64,000 nt of DNA from Papilionanthe hookeriana x Papilionanthe teres (taxonomy: Eukaryota > Streptophyta > Magnoliopsida > Asparagales > Orchidaceae): positions 16,701,625 through 16,765,624 of the forward strand of contig CM040427.1 of NCBI GenBank assembly GCA_022702705.1, written 5' to 3'. This document shows positions 1 to 11,034 of this stretch, piece by piece. Numbering within the stretch: position 1 is the stretch's first letter; the number at the start of each line of letters is the position of its first letter. The notes under the pieces were generated by a model. The model saw only the letters and a list, made by a program, of their open reading frames with translations, was not told where the DNA came from and did no database searches. Position numbers and translations under genes: made by a program.

Positions 1-1987
1 CAAGAGAGAGTGGTGAGGTCTCTTTCCATGGTGAGGTGGCTAAGCTTAGTTTAGAGTGTGACATGAATATGGTTAAAAGGGCTTCGATGAAGGATTATGA
101 AAGAATCTCCTCTTCTTTCCATTAATGGCTTAGTGAGGTGGAAAGTGGCTTCCATGGCTTCCATGTGGCTTGTACATGGCTCAATGGCTCACATTTGGCT
201 TGGAAAAAGTTTGGTCGATTTCATAAAAATGGATTTTAAGGATTTTGGATATTTTGGTGGAAATTTGGATGAAGCTTCATTTAGAATTATTTGATCATTG
301 GTTTAGGACTTAGGGATGATTTTAATTGAATGCATGATGAAGAAGAGTGTCATATGGACTTTGGATGAATTTTTTGGGCTTTTGGATTTGGTGGAAGTGG
401 GCTTTTTGAATAGTTTAAGAAAGTGGGCCTTTAGGTTTAAAAACAAATTGGTGGATGGAAATTTTGTGAAATATTGGGCCAAACAAATGTTGGGTTTAGT
501 TTATGGATGTGTAATGAGTGATTTGAAACAAATTTGAGGTGATTTGGAGTTGAATTGGGTTTGATTTGGGACTTTTTGGTAAAGGGGCCAAAGTGGGTCA
601 AATTGGGATAACTTGGGCTAAGGTTGGGCTAATATTAGATTTGATGTAAAATTAATGTTGAGAAATATTTATGGGAGTGTTACAAAGAGTTTTCAACTTT
701 GGTTGGGCTTTGATTTTGGGATTTGGGCCCATTTGGGTTCATGGTGGGTTTAGGCCAAAATTGGGGATTTTGGTTTTGGGTTAGGTTTGGGTGGAGTTTA
801 GGTTTAAATTGGGGCAAATTGAGTTAGTGTTTTGTTTGTGGGGATGTTAGGAAGGTTTAGGAAAAAATTTTGGGCTAATTGGAGTTGAGTTGGGTTAGTT
901 TGGGCTAAGTTTAGGTTATGGGCCAAAATTGGGCTTTAAGCTTCAAATTGGAATTGGATCCAAATGTTCATCAAATTGGGCTTGGATTTGGTCTAAATTG
1001 ATATTGGGGATATTGAATTGAAGTTTAGAATTGAATTGGATCAAAATTGAGGTCAATTGGGTTGTTTTGGTGGGACATTGGGTTCACTTGGGTTAAAAAT
1101 GGGTCGAATTGGGGGTTTTGGTAAAAGTGGGCTAAATTGACGAAATTAGCTTATGTTGTAGTTAAACAAAATGAAATTGGAAATATTTGGGATTTTTTGA
1201 AATTTTCTAGGAATTTTCTGAATTTTCTGAATTTTTGAGTTAAAAGGGTATTTTGGGTATTTGGAGGGTATTGGGGGGTATTTTTGGAAATTTTGGTATA
1301 TTTGGCTAAGGATGATCAATTTGAATGGTGGGAAATGTTTAGGATTAGTTTTGAGGAATTTTGGGTAATTTAGGTGATTTTGCAAATTTTGGATAGTTTC
1401 AAGGGCATTTGGTTGGTTTGGCGGGTGTAGGGCCCCCGGGGTCAAAAATTGAAATTTTGAAAAAATAAAGATTGATCAAATGTAAGTGAAATGGGATCAT
1501 TTTGGTTGAGCCATGAAGCCATATTAAGCTCACAGGATCCATGAGAGGACTTATTTGAGGCATTCACTATGTTGTTCCTAACCCTCTTAGCCAGGGGCTG
1601 AGGGGTTGAGGACCATCCATATGGATTACCTACATGAGTCAGGAAGTCAAATTGGGTATGAATAGTTTTAGGATTTGGAATGTGTGTGAAAGTGTAATGT
1701 GTGCAGGTCAACCCTCACTAGACCAAGCCACCCAGGGTAGTCCGAAGGCCAAAGAGTCCTATAGGGAACTCATCCTTTAAACCTCCACATTTGATCTTAA
1801 CCCTCCAAGTGACTTAGGGGTTTACAATCAGGCATGTGAGGTTTAAAGGGAGTTAAGAGGTGTTTGAATTTCTAAATGGTGGGTGCCATCTCTAATCCTC
1901 TAGGATAGTCAAAGGGAAAACCTAAGGCTAGATCCTAAGTACTAAGGAGAGAGAAGAGAAAAGACCTCATCAAAAATGAGGTCAAAA
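1..1987 (-). repeat. 3' LTR of element I (partial, cut by window edge)
   Basis: This is the terminal about 2 kb of the long Ogre-like LTR as written on the plus strand. It aligns throughout with 19200-21201 (solo LTR), 29900-31141 (LTR B) and 36470-38440 (LTR C). Recognisable shared blocks are the TTGGGCT-rich G/T-rich stretch (about 370-1140) and the block with 'gttgttcctaaccctctta' near 1573. It ends at GAGGTCAAAA, where the other copies end GAGGTCAACA, directly before the polypurine tract. Short ORFs here are not conserved between copies. Confidence 0.85.
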
Positions 1988-2001
1988 AATGGACCCCCAA
2001 T
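1988..2001 (-). promoter_or_regulatory. Polypurine tract of element I
   Basis: The minus strand reads ATTGGGGGTCCATT immediately before the LTR boundary. The same sequence sits at the same place in element III (38441-38454). It would prime plus-strand DNA synthesis. Confidence 0.75.
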
Positions 2002-2028
2002 AGGCGTGGTGTGCTAACCAAGCACACC
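1990..2028 (-). other. PPT-adjacent RNA structure: leader-complementary segment plus hairpin
   Basis: Positions 1990-2007 pair with the leader of the same element (22977-22994) at 17 Watson-Crick positions plus one G-U. Directly adjoining is a perfect 8-bp inverted repeat, GGTGTGCT / AGCACACC (2008-2028), with a 5-nt loop. Both features recur in element III with a 9-bp stem. Confidence 0.65.
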
Positions 2029-2352
2029 GAGCGTATTGGAGTTGACCAAAGAGATCAACAAAATTAACACAGACGTCTAAGTGACACACTTAGAACAGAG
2101 TAGAAACAAATTTCCGCTGGGGAGTATCGAGTATATCTCTAAGACTGGAAATCCTTGAACTCTCGCTGGGTAATAGAAAAGGAGGTGAATTCCAGATCAT
2201 AAGATCTAGGGAAATTTGATTTAGATTTCATTTCATTTTCTATTCCAAGTTTTTTTTAATGTGTGGGTTTAGATTTCGATTTGTTCTGAGTTCCATTTTC
2301 GATTGAGGTTAATTTAAAATCAATTCAAGGAAATTTGGATTTGAAATGAGAA

Positions 2353-2600
2353 TTGGAACCTAGGTTCCAACCTCGGGATTGCGAAGAGAACTGGAATTTA
2401 GGTACCAGCCTCGGAGGGAGAGAGTTAAAATTTGGTATCAATCTCGGGAAGAGAGTCGGAATTTGGTACCGACCTCGAAAGGAGAGAACTGGAATTTGGT
2501 ACCAGTCTCGAAGGTTTAAAGAGAACTGGAATCTGGTTCCAGTCTCGAAGGTTTAAAGAGAACTGGAATCTGGTTCCAGTCTCGAAGGTTTAAAGGGTTG
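2353..2600. repeat. Tandem repeat in element I 3' UTR (37-bp units plus degenerate relatives)
   Basis: The motif 'gagaactggaatctggttcc' starts at 2521 and 2558, a 37-bp period, with degenerate related units upstream (ggaatttggtaccagcctcg and variants). The core is related to the 95-96-bp array in element IV but is organised differently. Confidence 0.8.
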
Positions 2601-3344
2601 AAATTTGCTGTGGAGATTTGAGTTTAGCGAAAGATTTGGAATGAGACGTGAAAGTGTTTCACGTCCCACGAGGATCGATCAAAGTCTGATTATTTGGCGA
2701 AGGATATGAATCCATTCCATCAGAACCAAATCAAAAATTTTCGTGGTTCTGTGTCAGTAGATTCAGTCGACCTTCTCAAAAGAGGGAAGGAAATATGGAA
2801 AGTTAAAAAAGAGATTTGAGAATAGCCGAAGGCTGGGGATTTCAGATTCAGGAATTTGTCTTAGTCGCTTGTTGTGATTTGATTTTAACTTGATTTTCAA
2901 TTTAGGGTTCACATTTATTTAGAATTCGTGTTTATTTGTAGTTTGTTTTGACATTCAGATTTTTAAAAGAGTTCTCATTTATTTTTATTTTCCCTTTGTT
3001 CTTTGTTCGAAGTTCATTTAACTTAATGGCATTTCCCAGTCCATTTGCACAAAAAGAGGTGAAGGCAAAACATGGCATGGTCGTTTTCATTCCAATCTCG
3101 TCGAAAATACATCATACATCTTGCTCCAAAACATGATGATATTTTCCTTTAGAATTCAATATCTCATACAATCCATATATATCCAAAATGGATTGTGTAA
3201 GATTCTTCAAGTTTCTTTCAAAAGCAGCTGTCAAAATCCATGTCTAAATAGTTAGATACATGGACAATAACATCATCTTCCAAGTCATCCTTGGCAGGAA
3301 TGCCGTATGGATGTGCATTGGAGGTGTGATATTTCTCATGTAAA

Positions 3345-4832
3345 TCACAGCTCGTAGGACCGGAGACTCTCTAACTCTGGATCTGGCTGAAAGTGGAAAG
3401 GCATTTTTCTGTCATCCATTCTCCTGAAAGTGACGGAGATTCGTTCCACAGGCACTCCTGGAATGCAATGTTTTGCGATGTCTGCTCCGTTTCCTTTCAA
3501 CACCAGGACGGAACCTACCGGTAGTGGTATCTTCACCGGCCCTCGAAATTCTCCGGGGCCTGCTATCCGGAGGTCAGATCCGAACATGATATTGCACTGG
3601 TTGACAAAAGACACTGTGCAAAAAGGTCTAACGAAATCATGATGGTCTATGTGTGGAGGTATGCAGTCGCCCTTCTTGTAGATGTTAATGATGCAGCTGT
3701 TGGGTATGCAATCTGCAGGCAATACCCTCCATGTTATCATCTCTTTTACCATTATTTTGATAATATTCGGCATCGGATCCACCTCACTACGACGGAGTAT
3801 TCCTGGTGGATTCCCTTTTCTGTCTACCGCGAAGTTGTAGCAACATCCACATTGGATCGTAATTCTTTCTTTTCCTGGCATCCATCTTCGGGGTTCTGAA
3901 TAGGCCTTTTCCCTTAGGCGACCAGCTCGGCCCATTTTCTGAAGCTCAAGTATGCAGTCTACAATTTGTTGTTGTTCGTAATCTGAGAATACATCTTTAT
4001 GCAGCTCGAGGCCTTCCAAGATGTTGACCCTCTTGCCTCGAATTATTTCGAAGTATTCAAAAGTTTTCTTTTCAACATTCTGCATTCTTTCCAACTTATA
4101 TTCTGGAATTATCTGCAACTTGCGAGGTCTAGTAACGTACTGGGGAATGTATGGTTCAACCCCAGCATGCTCTCCGACATGTCTTGGCTCCTCGGGGATA
4201 GTCTCTGTCGGAACATCCTCTGGGGTTGCTTTCGCAACAAGACTCTTCAGAACTGGTGTATCTGCTTGGCGTCGAGGCGCTGATTCTATTTCTGCTCTTC
4301 TTGGAATTTCCTTTATCTGTTATGCTTTCCTTGGAGTTGATCTCCTCCTTTCCGGTTCCTGATGAACCAATATCTTCGGAGTATTTGTATTGACGGTAGC
4401 AACTGTCTCTTCATGTTGATCTGCTGCTAACTTGGTTAACATCTTGCGAATACGGCGATTATTGTTCCTCCACTGGGTGGCAGTGAGAGTAGCTCTCCTT
4501 ACCCATTGGACTTCTGCGGGTATGGCGCTGACAAGCCTACCCTCTGCTGTAGCAACAACGGACTTAATTTTCTTATCTTCTCTTGTTGCATGAGCAGCGA
4601 TTGCTTTTCTCTTCTTGCTGGCGGACTGCTGACTTGGGCCACCCACTTTCATCACTGTCTGGCTATGGAACTCTTCCCGATCAATCAGGGTCCAATCATT
4701 TTCTTCATATTGTAGCCCGGCTGGTGTGAAGTCAGAGTCAATCTCGATCACGGCTCCATCCCTCACCCACTTTTCATCAAGTGCTAGACTTACGCCATTT
4801 TTAAAGTTCAGAACCAACCGCCCGTTCGACAT
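3345..4832 (-). pseudogene. Retrotransposon-borne AlkB-like 2OG/Fe(II) dioxygenase (ALKBH9/10 type), one nonsense codon
   Basis: One reading frame of 495 codons runs from ATG 4832 (MSNGRLVLNF) to the stop at 3345, broken only by a TAA at 4322-4320 (codon 171). Element IV has a sense codon there. The N-terminal half (residues 1-240) is element-specific, with a basic SKKRKA patch that could be a nuclear signal. The C-terminal half is an AlkB fold. It has a GCCYNFAVDRKGNPPGI block, the iron ligands HID (H394, D396) in PPHIDHHDF, the third ligand in KHCIP (H455), the 2OG-binding arginines in RISVTFRRMDD (R464, R470), and a GNGADIAKHC core. These match plant ALKBH9/ALKBH10 m6A RNA demethylases, as I remember the family. 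No introns interrupt the domain. It lies between integrase and polypurine tract. The domain alone is an uninterrupted 257-codon frame from 4118. Activity is inferred, not shown. Confidence 0.85.
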
Positions 4833-5205
4833 TTCCTTGCGAAGAAACAAGGAAAGGATCAGGGGCTGTACTAAGAACAAGAACAATAAGAAAAACATTT
4901 ATTAATGAAAAATCTTATTTATCTCTTTTAATTTTTAAAGAAATTAGGAAGAGATGAGGGAAAGATCAGGAATGAATTGATTTAAAAGGAATGAATCAAA
5001 ATTTCATTATTATTATTTCATATGTTTTCTTTTAACACTTTTTTTTGGTTAATGATTTTCTTTTTTATCATCCATTTTTTTATGTTTTGGGTTCGGACCC
5101 GGTCGTAAATGATTACTCTACCCGTGCTTCTAGGAATGAGACCTCATTTTTAAAGTTCGTCCTTCGAAACATCAGGTTGCATAATATTTCTTCAAATATC
5201 GTCCA
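4833..5205 (-). other. Spacer between integrase and AlkB ORF, with probable 3' splice acceptor
   Basis: The minus strand shows a pyrimidine-rich run ending TTTCTTCGCAAG (AG at 4837-4836), four bases before the AlkB ATG. A second candidate, TTCTTAGTACAG, lies about 45 nt upstream. Element IV has a cleaner TTTTTTCGCAG at the same place. I infer that the AlkB ORF is translated from a spliced transcript. The donor was not identified. Confidence 0.45.
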
Positions 5206-5691
5206 TTAATTGGAAGCATAGGTCGTTCTCCACGGCAAATTCACCAGTTGGTAGGAACCTCTTGAGTAGACTGTCTCGACCACGAATGGCCCTTCCCATG
5301 TTGGTTCAAATTTACCTCCTATCTTGCGGTGTGCAAGAATAGGTCTTCTGAGAACTAGAACCAAGTCTCCGACTTTAAATGTCCTTGGACGAACTAGTTT
5401 ATCATAGGCCTGGATCATCTTGGCTTGATACAGTTCCAAATTCTGCTGTGCTGAAAGTCTTTTTCCTTTCAAGCTTTCTAATTCCTCCAATCGTAATTTG
5501 GCATTTTCTTCTGTAGTGATCTTTTCTGCAACTGCAATTCTGAGTGAGGGAAGCTGTACCTCCAAGGGTAAGACGGCCTCGGACCCGTACACTAAAGCGT
5601 AAGGCGTAGACTGAGTAGGAGTTCTGAAAGTCGTCCTATAGGCCCATAAGGCTTCTAAGAACTTCTCGTGCTAATTTATTTTATTGTCGTC
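5206..5691 (-). pseudogene. Integrase C-terminal fragment of element I
   Basis: Translation gives the end of a gypsy integrase: HEKFLEALWAYRTTFRTPTQ, then YGSEAVLPLEVQLPSLRIA, then a C-terminal binding domain with RTFKVGDLVLVLRRP and GKFEPTWEGPFVVETV. This matches the Tat/Ogre integrase tail (GKL.PNWEGPY-type). A TGG-to-TAG change near 5673 breaks the upstream part (the tryptophan of NWHEK in sister copies). The catalytic core is absent because element II is inserted at 5691/5692, and the part beyond element II is deleted apart from a few codons. It terminates at 5206, slightly earlier than elements III and IV, which read on through ASN(Q/R)W. Non-functional. Confidence 0.85.
5687..5691. repeat. 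Target site duplication of element II, left copy (TCGTC)
   Basis: TCGTC lies directly before the LTR start and again directly after the element at 21697-21701. The intact site in element IV (56894 region, 'ttgttgtcgtccaaag') has it once. Confidence 0.9.
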
Positions 5692-7649
5692 TAACACGAC
5701 CCGCAATTACGCAGTAAATTAACTTCCAAAAAGATGGCCAAAAACTTGACCCGATTTATAAATAGCGGCTAGTGTGCAAACTCTTAAATGATATAAAAAT
5801 TAGAAAATATTTTGCACACTAGGGGTACTACGCAAGTATACGTATCGTTTCAAGTAATATAGAGTTTTCTTTAAAAACCCCAGTATCGATCCCGCGAGGA
5901 AGTGAAGTAAGAAGGCTTTAGTCAAATTCTAGTCTACTACTAATAGTCCTTAGTTTGGAATGTCGATTAAAATTGTGTTTTATCTAACAACTTTTCCTAA
6001 ATGCAAGTGTTAAATGTAAAGATAGTAACTCTATCTAAATGCAAATAATAATTCTAAAGATAACCCTTTTTGGATGAATTGGTTTGGAGAATTTTGAGAT
6101 ATTAAAAACTACTATTCTTATGTAATGAAATAGATAATGTATAGTGATTGAGATGCATTAAATATTGTATGTGCCAAATAGGAGCAATTCTATTCTTTAC
6201 CCTTTGGTCCGGCATAAAGAACATTAACTAATCCTATGCTTGGTTATCGAATCCGCGGCTAGGGCAGGAGGATACCGGCTGCCACTTCGGAGCTCCCACG
6301 TTCCCCTCGCCCGAGGGCTAACATCTACACTTCAAGCACCCAAACGATAGGACCGAATTGAGGATTTTAGCTCGTCACTCTAAAATCTCCAATTCTACGC
6401 CCGATAATTATATTTCCCTATTTATTTGCATTCAATCCCCATGAACTTCACCATCCATGAAATTTGAATGTGGTTTCACTTTGTTGAGAATTACACCGCC
6501 CTTTCGGGTCAATACAATTACAACGAATTTTAACACTACAATGGGCCCTTATTACAATGTAAATGAAGTGCAAGTAAAAACCATCACATTTATAATTAAA
6601 TTCACTTCTATCATGCATCACAAAATCCTAAACATGATTTCTACTCATTACAAAAGAAAAGTAAAAGGAAAATAATGGTATAATCTTCTCATGCCGCTAT
6701 TTCCAAAGAAGAAGAATAAGCAAGAGAGATACATCACAAAGCACGAAGAAAACATAAAGGAAACTTCATTTAACAAAAGTAAATCCACTAAATAAATGTT
6801 TACAAAATTATAAGATAATGAAGAACAATACTTAGCTTTTTCCCCTTGAAAGAAAGACGAATATCTCTCCCATAAAGTCTCCCGGCGATCCATGCAATGC
6901 TAGCGAAATCCCTTACAAATTCTCTCAAAATCTCCTCTCCAATCTCTCCAAAAGGGTAGAAATCTACATTTCTACTCTTAATCTAAGAATTCTAAACATT
7001 CCTCTTATTTTATGCACTTTTTCTCCTCTCCAATTCCTCTCATTTCTAACATATATTCGCCATTTTAAAGAGTATGGACGAAGTTGAAGAGTTTCCTTAA
7101 GCACCCCTTCGAAAAAGCGTCCAAATATCTCGAATATTGGCCCAAAACCGCCAAATCTTGATTCATGGTCGTCTGGGCCACTGTCGGCGGGTTTGAGCTC
7201 GCTATCAGTGAGCTTTTCGGCCATTTTTCGGTGGTTTAGGGAAAATCTCGCCGTCGGCGAGCAGGCTGCTGCGCGGCTCCACCGTTTGGCTTCGTTTGGC
7301 TCCGTTTTAGCTCCGTTTCGCCCCATTTCAGTTGCGTTGCGTTCGTAACAGATAGCCCTACAAAATAAGCATAAAAACAACCTTTCTTTGAAGTGTAATC
7401 TCATTCAAAAATATGCAAGAAGTGTAAAAGAGATTAAACATGAAAAGACTTATCGAAAGGTGTCAGGGCAGAATTTCATTTCTGGCTCGTTTATGCTCCA
7501 AATTGCACCGTTTTTGCTTCCTTTTGCTCCAATCACCATTTCTTGTTCCTAAAGCCAATAAACATATAAAATACCTTCCTTTAAAGTGTAATATCATCAA
7601 AAATAAGTAAAATGATATAGCAAAAAGCGTATATATTTTAGGCGTGTCA
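5692..7649 (-). repeat. 3' LTR of element II (1958 bp)
   Basis: Near-identical to 12976-14460 joined to 21207-21696. Shared landmarks are 'acgcaagtatacgtatcg' near 5830 and 13110, the block at 6457-6675 repeated at 13739-13957, and the 'gtcggcgagcaggctgctgc' block near 7252. It ends CGTGTCA before the polypurine tract. Confidence 0.92.
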
Positions 7650-7664
7650 AAATCCCCCAAACTT
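7650..7664 (-). promoter_or_regulatory. Polypurine tract of element II
   Basis: The minus strand reads AAGTTTGGGGGATTT directly before the LTR start TGACACG. Confidence 0.8.
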
Positions 7665-8535
7665 AACTGTTACTTGTCCTCAAGTAACACTTTTACTACA
7701 TAAAAATATAACTTAAGGCATTGTACTTTTCACCTGTAAGACACTAAAATTTTTTATTTAAAAGAATATATTGGTTAGACTTTTAGAAAGAAATTCAGTA
7801 ACTCAGGTTAACACTACAAGTATAAGAATATTCATCAATCAAGTCTAAGGGTTCTAGTCTTCTATTTATTTCAAGATAAACCATAATTTGTCACATTAAG
7901 AATACCTTGAAAGATTATGTGAAAAAGAAGTTCATGCAAACTTCATTAGAATGTAGGCCAATACTTTAAATATAAATTCAGAAATGAAATCAAGTTCTCC
8001 CTTTAGGGTGACTCAAGCGAAGCCAATTTTTGATTAGGCATCTCCTCAAGTTTCTCCTCATAAATATTTTTCTTTCCTTTTTCTTTTCTTTTTTTTTCTT
8101 TTTCTCTTCTTTTTTTTTCTTTTTTTAATGAGGATTACTATATCTGGAGAGCCTGTAATGATTTTGAACTTCACTCTCCTCTTTCTAAAGTTCAAACTTG
8201 AAACACTTCCTTACTTTATAATTAAGTATGAGCTTTATTATTCATTGTAAAGTCACAATCTCTTCTTAACACACAATACTTTAAGTCTCTTAACATTTCA
8301 AAAATACAGTTTTCTTTACTTTAAATAGTTAACTATAATCAAATTCTTTCATACCAAATATCTTATCCTTATAAAATTAACTTTTATTACTAAAAAATTT
8401 CATCCAATCCTTCCATAATATTCATCTAAATTAAAAAGTTTTAGTTATCTCAAGCGAGGTTCAATTGCTAGAAGTTATGCTAATAATTTTTGAAAATATA
8501 ATAATTGAGAACAAATAAGAGTTAATATTTTTTTT

Positions 8536-8995
8536 CCCCCAAACTTAAATTTTAAAAATATTTTGCAATTAATTCCATAAAATGTAGCACGAAGAAAAAG
8601 TAAAGGTTGATCTACTTGTTACTACAGCATCCTATCAAATTCATATACATGCATAATCAGGATAGAAAGACTGTAGGAGAAAGTAAAGCTAACCTAAAAC
8701 ATGCTTGTAATAAAATTATACTAAAAGGAAGTATTTACACATTAAAATTTTATTTTTCTTCCTACCCCCAAACTTAATTTTTAACATATATAGCATTCAG
8801 TACAAAAAATATAAGCAGGAAGAAAACAATTTAGAAATTCTATCTACCACAAATGTCTATCAAAATCATTTACAAGTATTCATTAGGATAGCACAATATG
8901 CAGCAGAAAGTAAATCTAAATTAATCATGCCAGAATGAAATTAACTAAGCCAAAGTCTAACTAGCATAGCAAGTATCAGCATGGGAATATAAAAA
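8536..8995. repeat. Diverged tandem duplication (about 229 bp x 2) beginning with polypurine-tract-like motif
   Basis: Units start at CCCCCAAACTTAA (8536) and CCCCCAAACTTAA (8765). Both continue through similar blocks such as 'gcacgaagaaaa'/'gcaggaagaaaa' and 'ggagaaagtaaa'/'gcagaaagtaaa'. Considerably diverged. Confidence 0.55.
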
Positions 8996-9622
8996 TGTTC
9001 TTCAAGACCAAAATAAAGTTGTAACACAAACATAAACACACATAAGATAAATGAGGTTAATTCATCCTTTAACTCATCACATCTTACTAACTTACCTCCA
9101 ATTTCTAACGGAATCACTACACTAGTAATTTAGGTACTTTCAAATGATTTTATAGATTTCAATCCCAAAGATAAGATTATCCCTAATAAATTGGTTTCCG
9201 GACACCAATCTCAGGCATCATCTAATCCTTATAATTAAGCACCTCTAACGATTATAAAGAAAATAGTGTGAGATCATCCTAATGTTATTCATCAAATAGG
9301 TTCACGACTCCTACCAAATGAAAATAAAGTTGCAGAAAGGAAGTAACAAATTAAGATGGAACTATTAATGTTTGAAATTCATGATTTCTCTTATAAAACT
9401 CAAGTCTGGGTGAGACCCAAGTCACAGTGGACTCGTTAATCCAACTACTACAAGAGATCAAGTCTAGCCATAATAAGAAGTTAAGGAATCAACTCCCTCA
9501 TGACACACAAAAATCAAATAAAACAACAAACAATCCAAACATCTATCAACAACAATCAAACTTGAACAATCCACACTAAAGCAAATACAATAGATCACTA
9601 ACAATCATGACTCTCAAGCACA

Positions 9623-10622
9623 CTAAATCAAAGCACACTGATAACTATGGGTTGCCTCCCATAAAGCGCTTGGTTTAACGTCATTAGCCCGACAAATGAT
9701 TCCACCTAGATCAAAATTCCAATTAAGTAATCCTTGATCAATCGCCCAATCATTTTCAGATCCAGGGATTCCTTTAAAATCCTCAAATTGTAATTTTTCA
9801 TTTAGCTCTTCATTTTCAGTTGGATTTATATCATAATTCCTTGTATTTCTTTCTAGATCTAATATTCTTCTATTGATTTTCTGAATTTGCATATTAATAT
9901 CGTCCTTGAAATTTATAAGAAATGGATCTTTATAAGATACTTCAATATCTCCCAAATTTTGGATCAGATTACCTCTAGATAATTCAGATTCTGGATCAAA
10001 TTCTTCTATGTCACTCTTATGATTCAAGTTATCTTCCAATTCTTCCCTTTTATAATTATTAAATAATGAAGGATCTATCTTAGTTGAGGAAATAGGTTTT
10101 TCTAATTTCTTAGGAATTTCTTCCAATGGTCTTCCAATATCCTTATCCACTTTTCTCAACTCAAAGTTCTTTTGAAATTTATCCTCAAATTCTCTTCCAA
10201 GTCTTAATTCGATAATTTTATCATGTTCATCATTTAATTTAGGTTTTTCTTGTGATTGAGTTGTATCTAACGATATAAAGACTGGTTGTGTAGATGAATT
10301 CCCTAAATAGATAGGCTTTAAAATTGTATGGGATACATCCATCTTAAGTTCATGAGATTTTTCAATAGATGGAATTAAAAGTTTATTATTTTTGGTAGCG
10401 TCCATCATTTCACACCTCTCCTGAACATACATACAGTCTTTTTTAAATAATGTTTTCGAATCATCATGAAAATATATTTCAATCTCATCTTTTAACTTAC
10501 TCTCAAATCTTTCTTGGAAATGGTCTTTACTTAGATAATCAATTTCATCCATCCAAAAACAATCATCATCTTTTCTCTCAGTTGGATATTTCATAGTCCT
10601 TAATACATCAAAAGATACTTCT
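9623..10622 (-). pseudogene. Post-protease linker region of element II polyprotein
   Basis: A 323-codon frame starting MKYPTERKDDDCFWMDEIDY. Athila-type polyproteins carry such a stretch (MKYP...ECF.hD) between protease and RT. It is acidic, with many D/E/K residues and no recognised enzymatic motif, and it ends in GGIICRANDVKPSALWEAT before the stop. The frame continues upstream as SFDVLRT, one base out of phase with the protease, so a single-base indel separates them near 10615. No RT follows. Whether the tail is a functional replacement for RT or just junk read-through is unknown. Confidence 0.65.
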
Positions 10623-11034
10623 GGTCATTAATATTCATAGTCAACTCTCTTTTTTGCACATCTATCATAGCTTGTCCAGTAATAAGGAAAGGTCTCCCCA
10701 AAATAATTGGAATTTCTTTATCTTCCTCCATATCTAATACAATAAAGTCCAAAGGAAAGATAAATTTATCCACTTTAAGAAGCACATCTTCTATAACTCC
10801 TTTTGGATAAATGATAGATCGATCAGCTAATAGAAGGGTTACAGTAGTGGGAGAAATATCGATTAAACTTAACCTTCTAAATATAGATAGAGGCATCACA
10901 TTAATGCTCACTCCTAAATCACATAAAGCTTTTCCACATAATTTTTCTCCAATCGCACAAGGAATTGTAAAGCTACAAGGATCTTTAAGTTTCGGAGAAA
11001 AATTTTTCTCGAAGTATAGCGTCGCACTCCTCAC
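10600..11034 (-). pseudogene. Retroviral-type aspartic protease of element II
   Basis: The translation carries a gypsy protease. The active-site segment is ALCDLGVSINVMPLSIF, where the family has CDLGASIN. It is followed by TTVTLLLADRSIIYPKGVIEDVLLKVDKFIFPLDFIVLDME and the second conserved motif EIPIILGRPFL. This is the Athila-type sequence, in which Asp-Leu-Gly replaces the usual Asp-Thr/Ser-Gly. It would process the Gag precursor. The frame joins neither neighbour cleanly: upstream it overlaps the end of the gag frame (CNK stop at 11031) in another phase, and downstream it stops at 10600 before the linker frame. The first residue of the open frame is a GTG, so the start is not real. Confidence 0.85.

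Larger units (their letters stand above)
1988..3344 (-). other. 3' untranslated region of element I
   Basis: Non-coding stretch between the AlkB ORF and the LTR. From the LTR side it holds the polypurine tract and hairpin, a block shared with element III (about 2030-2230), a tandem repeat (2353-2600), and a block near 3005-3075 with 'cagtccatttgcacaaaa' that is conserved in all three Ogre-like copies. Conservation around a variable repeat suggests a functional 3' UTR. No coding capacity seen. Confidence 0.7.
7650..9622 (-). other. Non-coding internal region of element II (3' of gag-protease)
   Basis: About 2 kb of A/T-rich DNA without any credible ORF, where RT, RNase H and integrase would be expected in an autonomous element. 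It holds a pyrimidine-rich tract (8050-8130), three copies of CCCCCAAACTTAA (7654, 8536, 8765), and a diverged tandem duplication of about 229 bp. The segment around 7670-8200 is matched in inverted orientation at 62900-63560. Confidence 0.7.

Noticed and set aside
1146..1711. Proline/asparagine-rich minus-strand frames in the LTR tails (also 20443-20652, 30923-31150, 37677-38078)
   Set aside because: Simple-sequence G/T-rich LTR DNA read on the other strand. Length and frame vary between copies.
3345..4118. The AlkB ORF as an ordinary host ALKBH gene caught between elements
   Set aside because: The same ORF with the same neighbours (integrase tail before, 3' UTR repeat and polypurine tract after) is found in three element copies, without introns.
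6457..6675. Conserved 72-codon ORF repeated at 13739-13957
   Set aside because: It is the same stretch of the two LTRs of element II. Identity reflects LTR duplication, not coding constraint.
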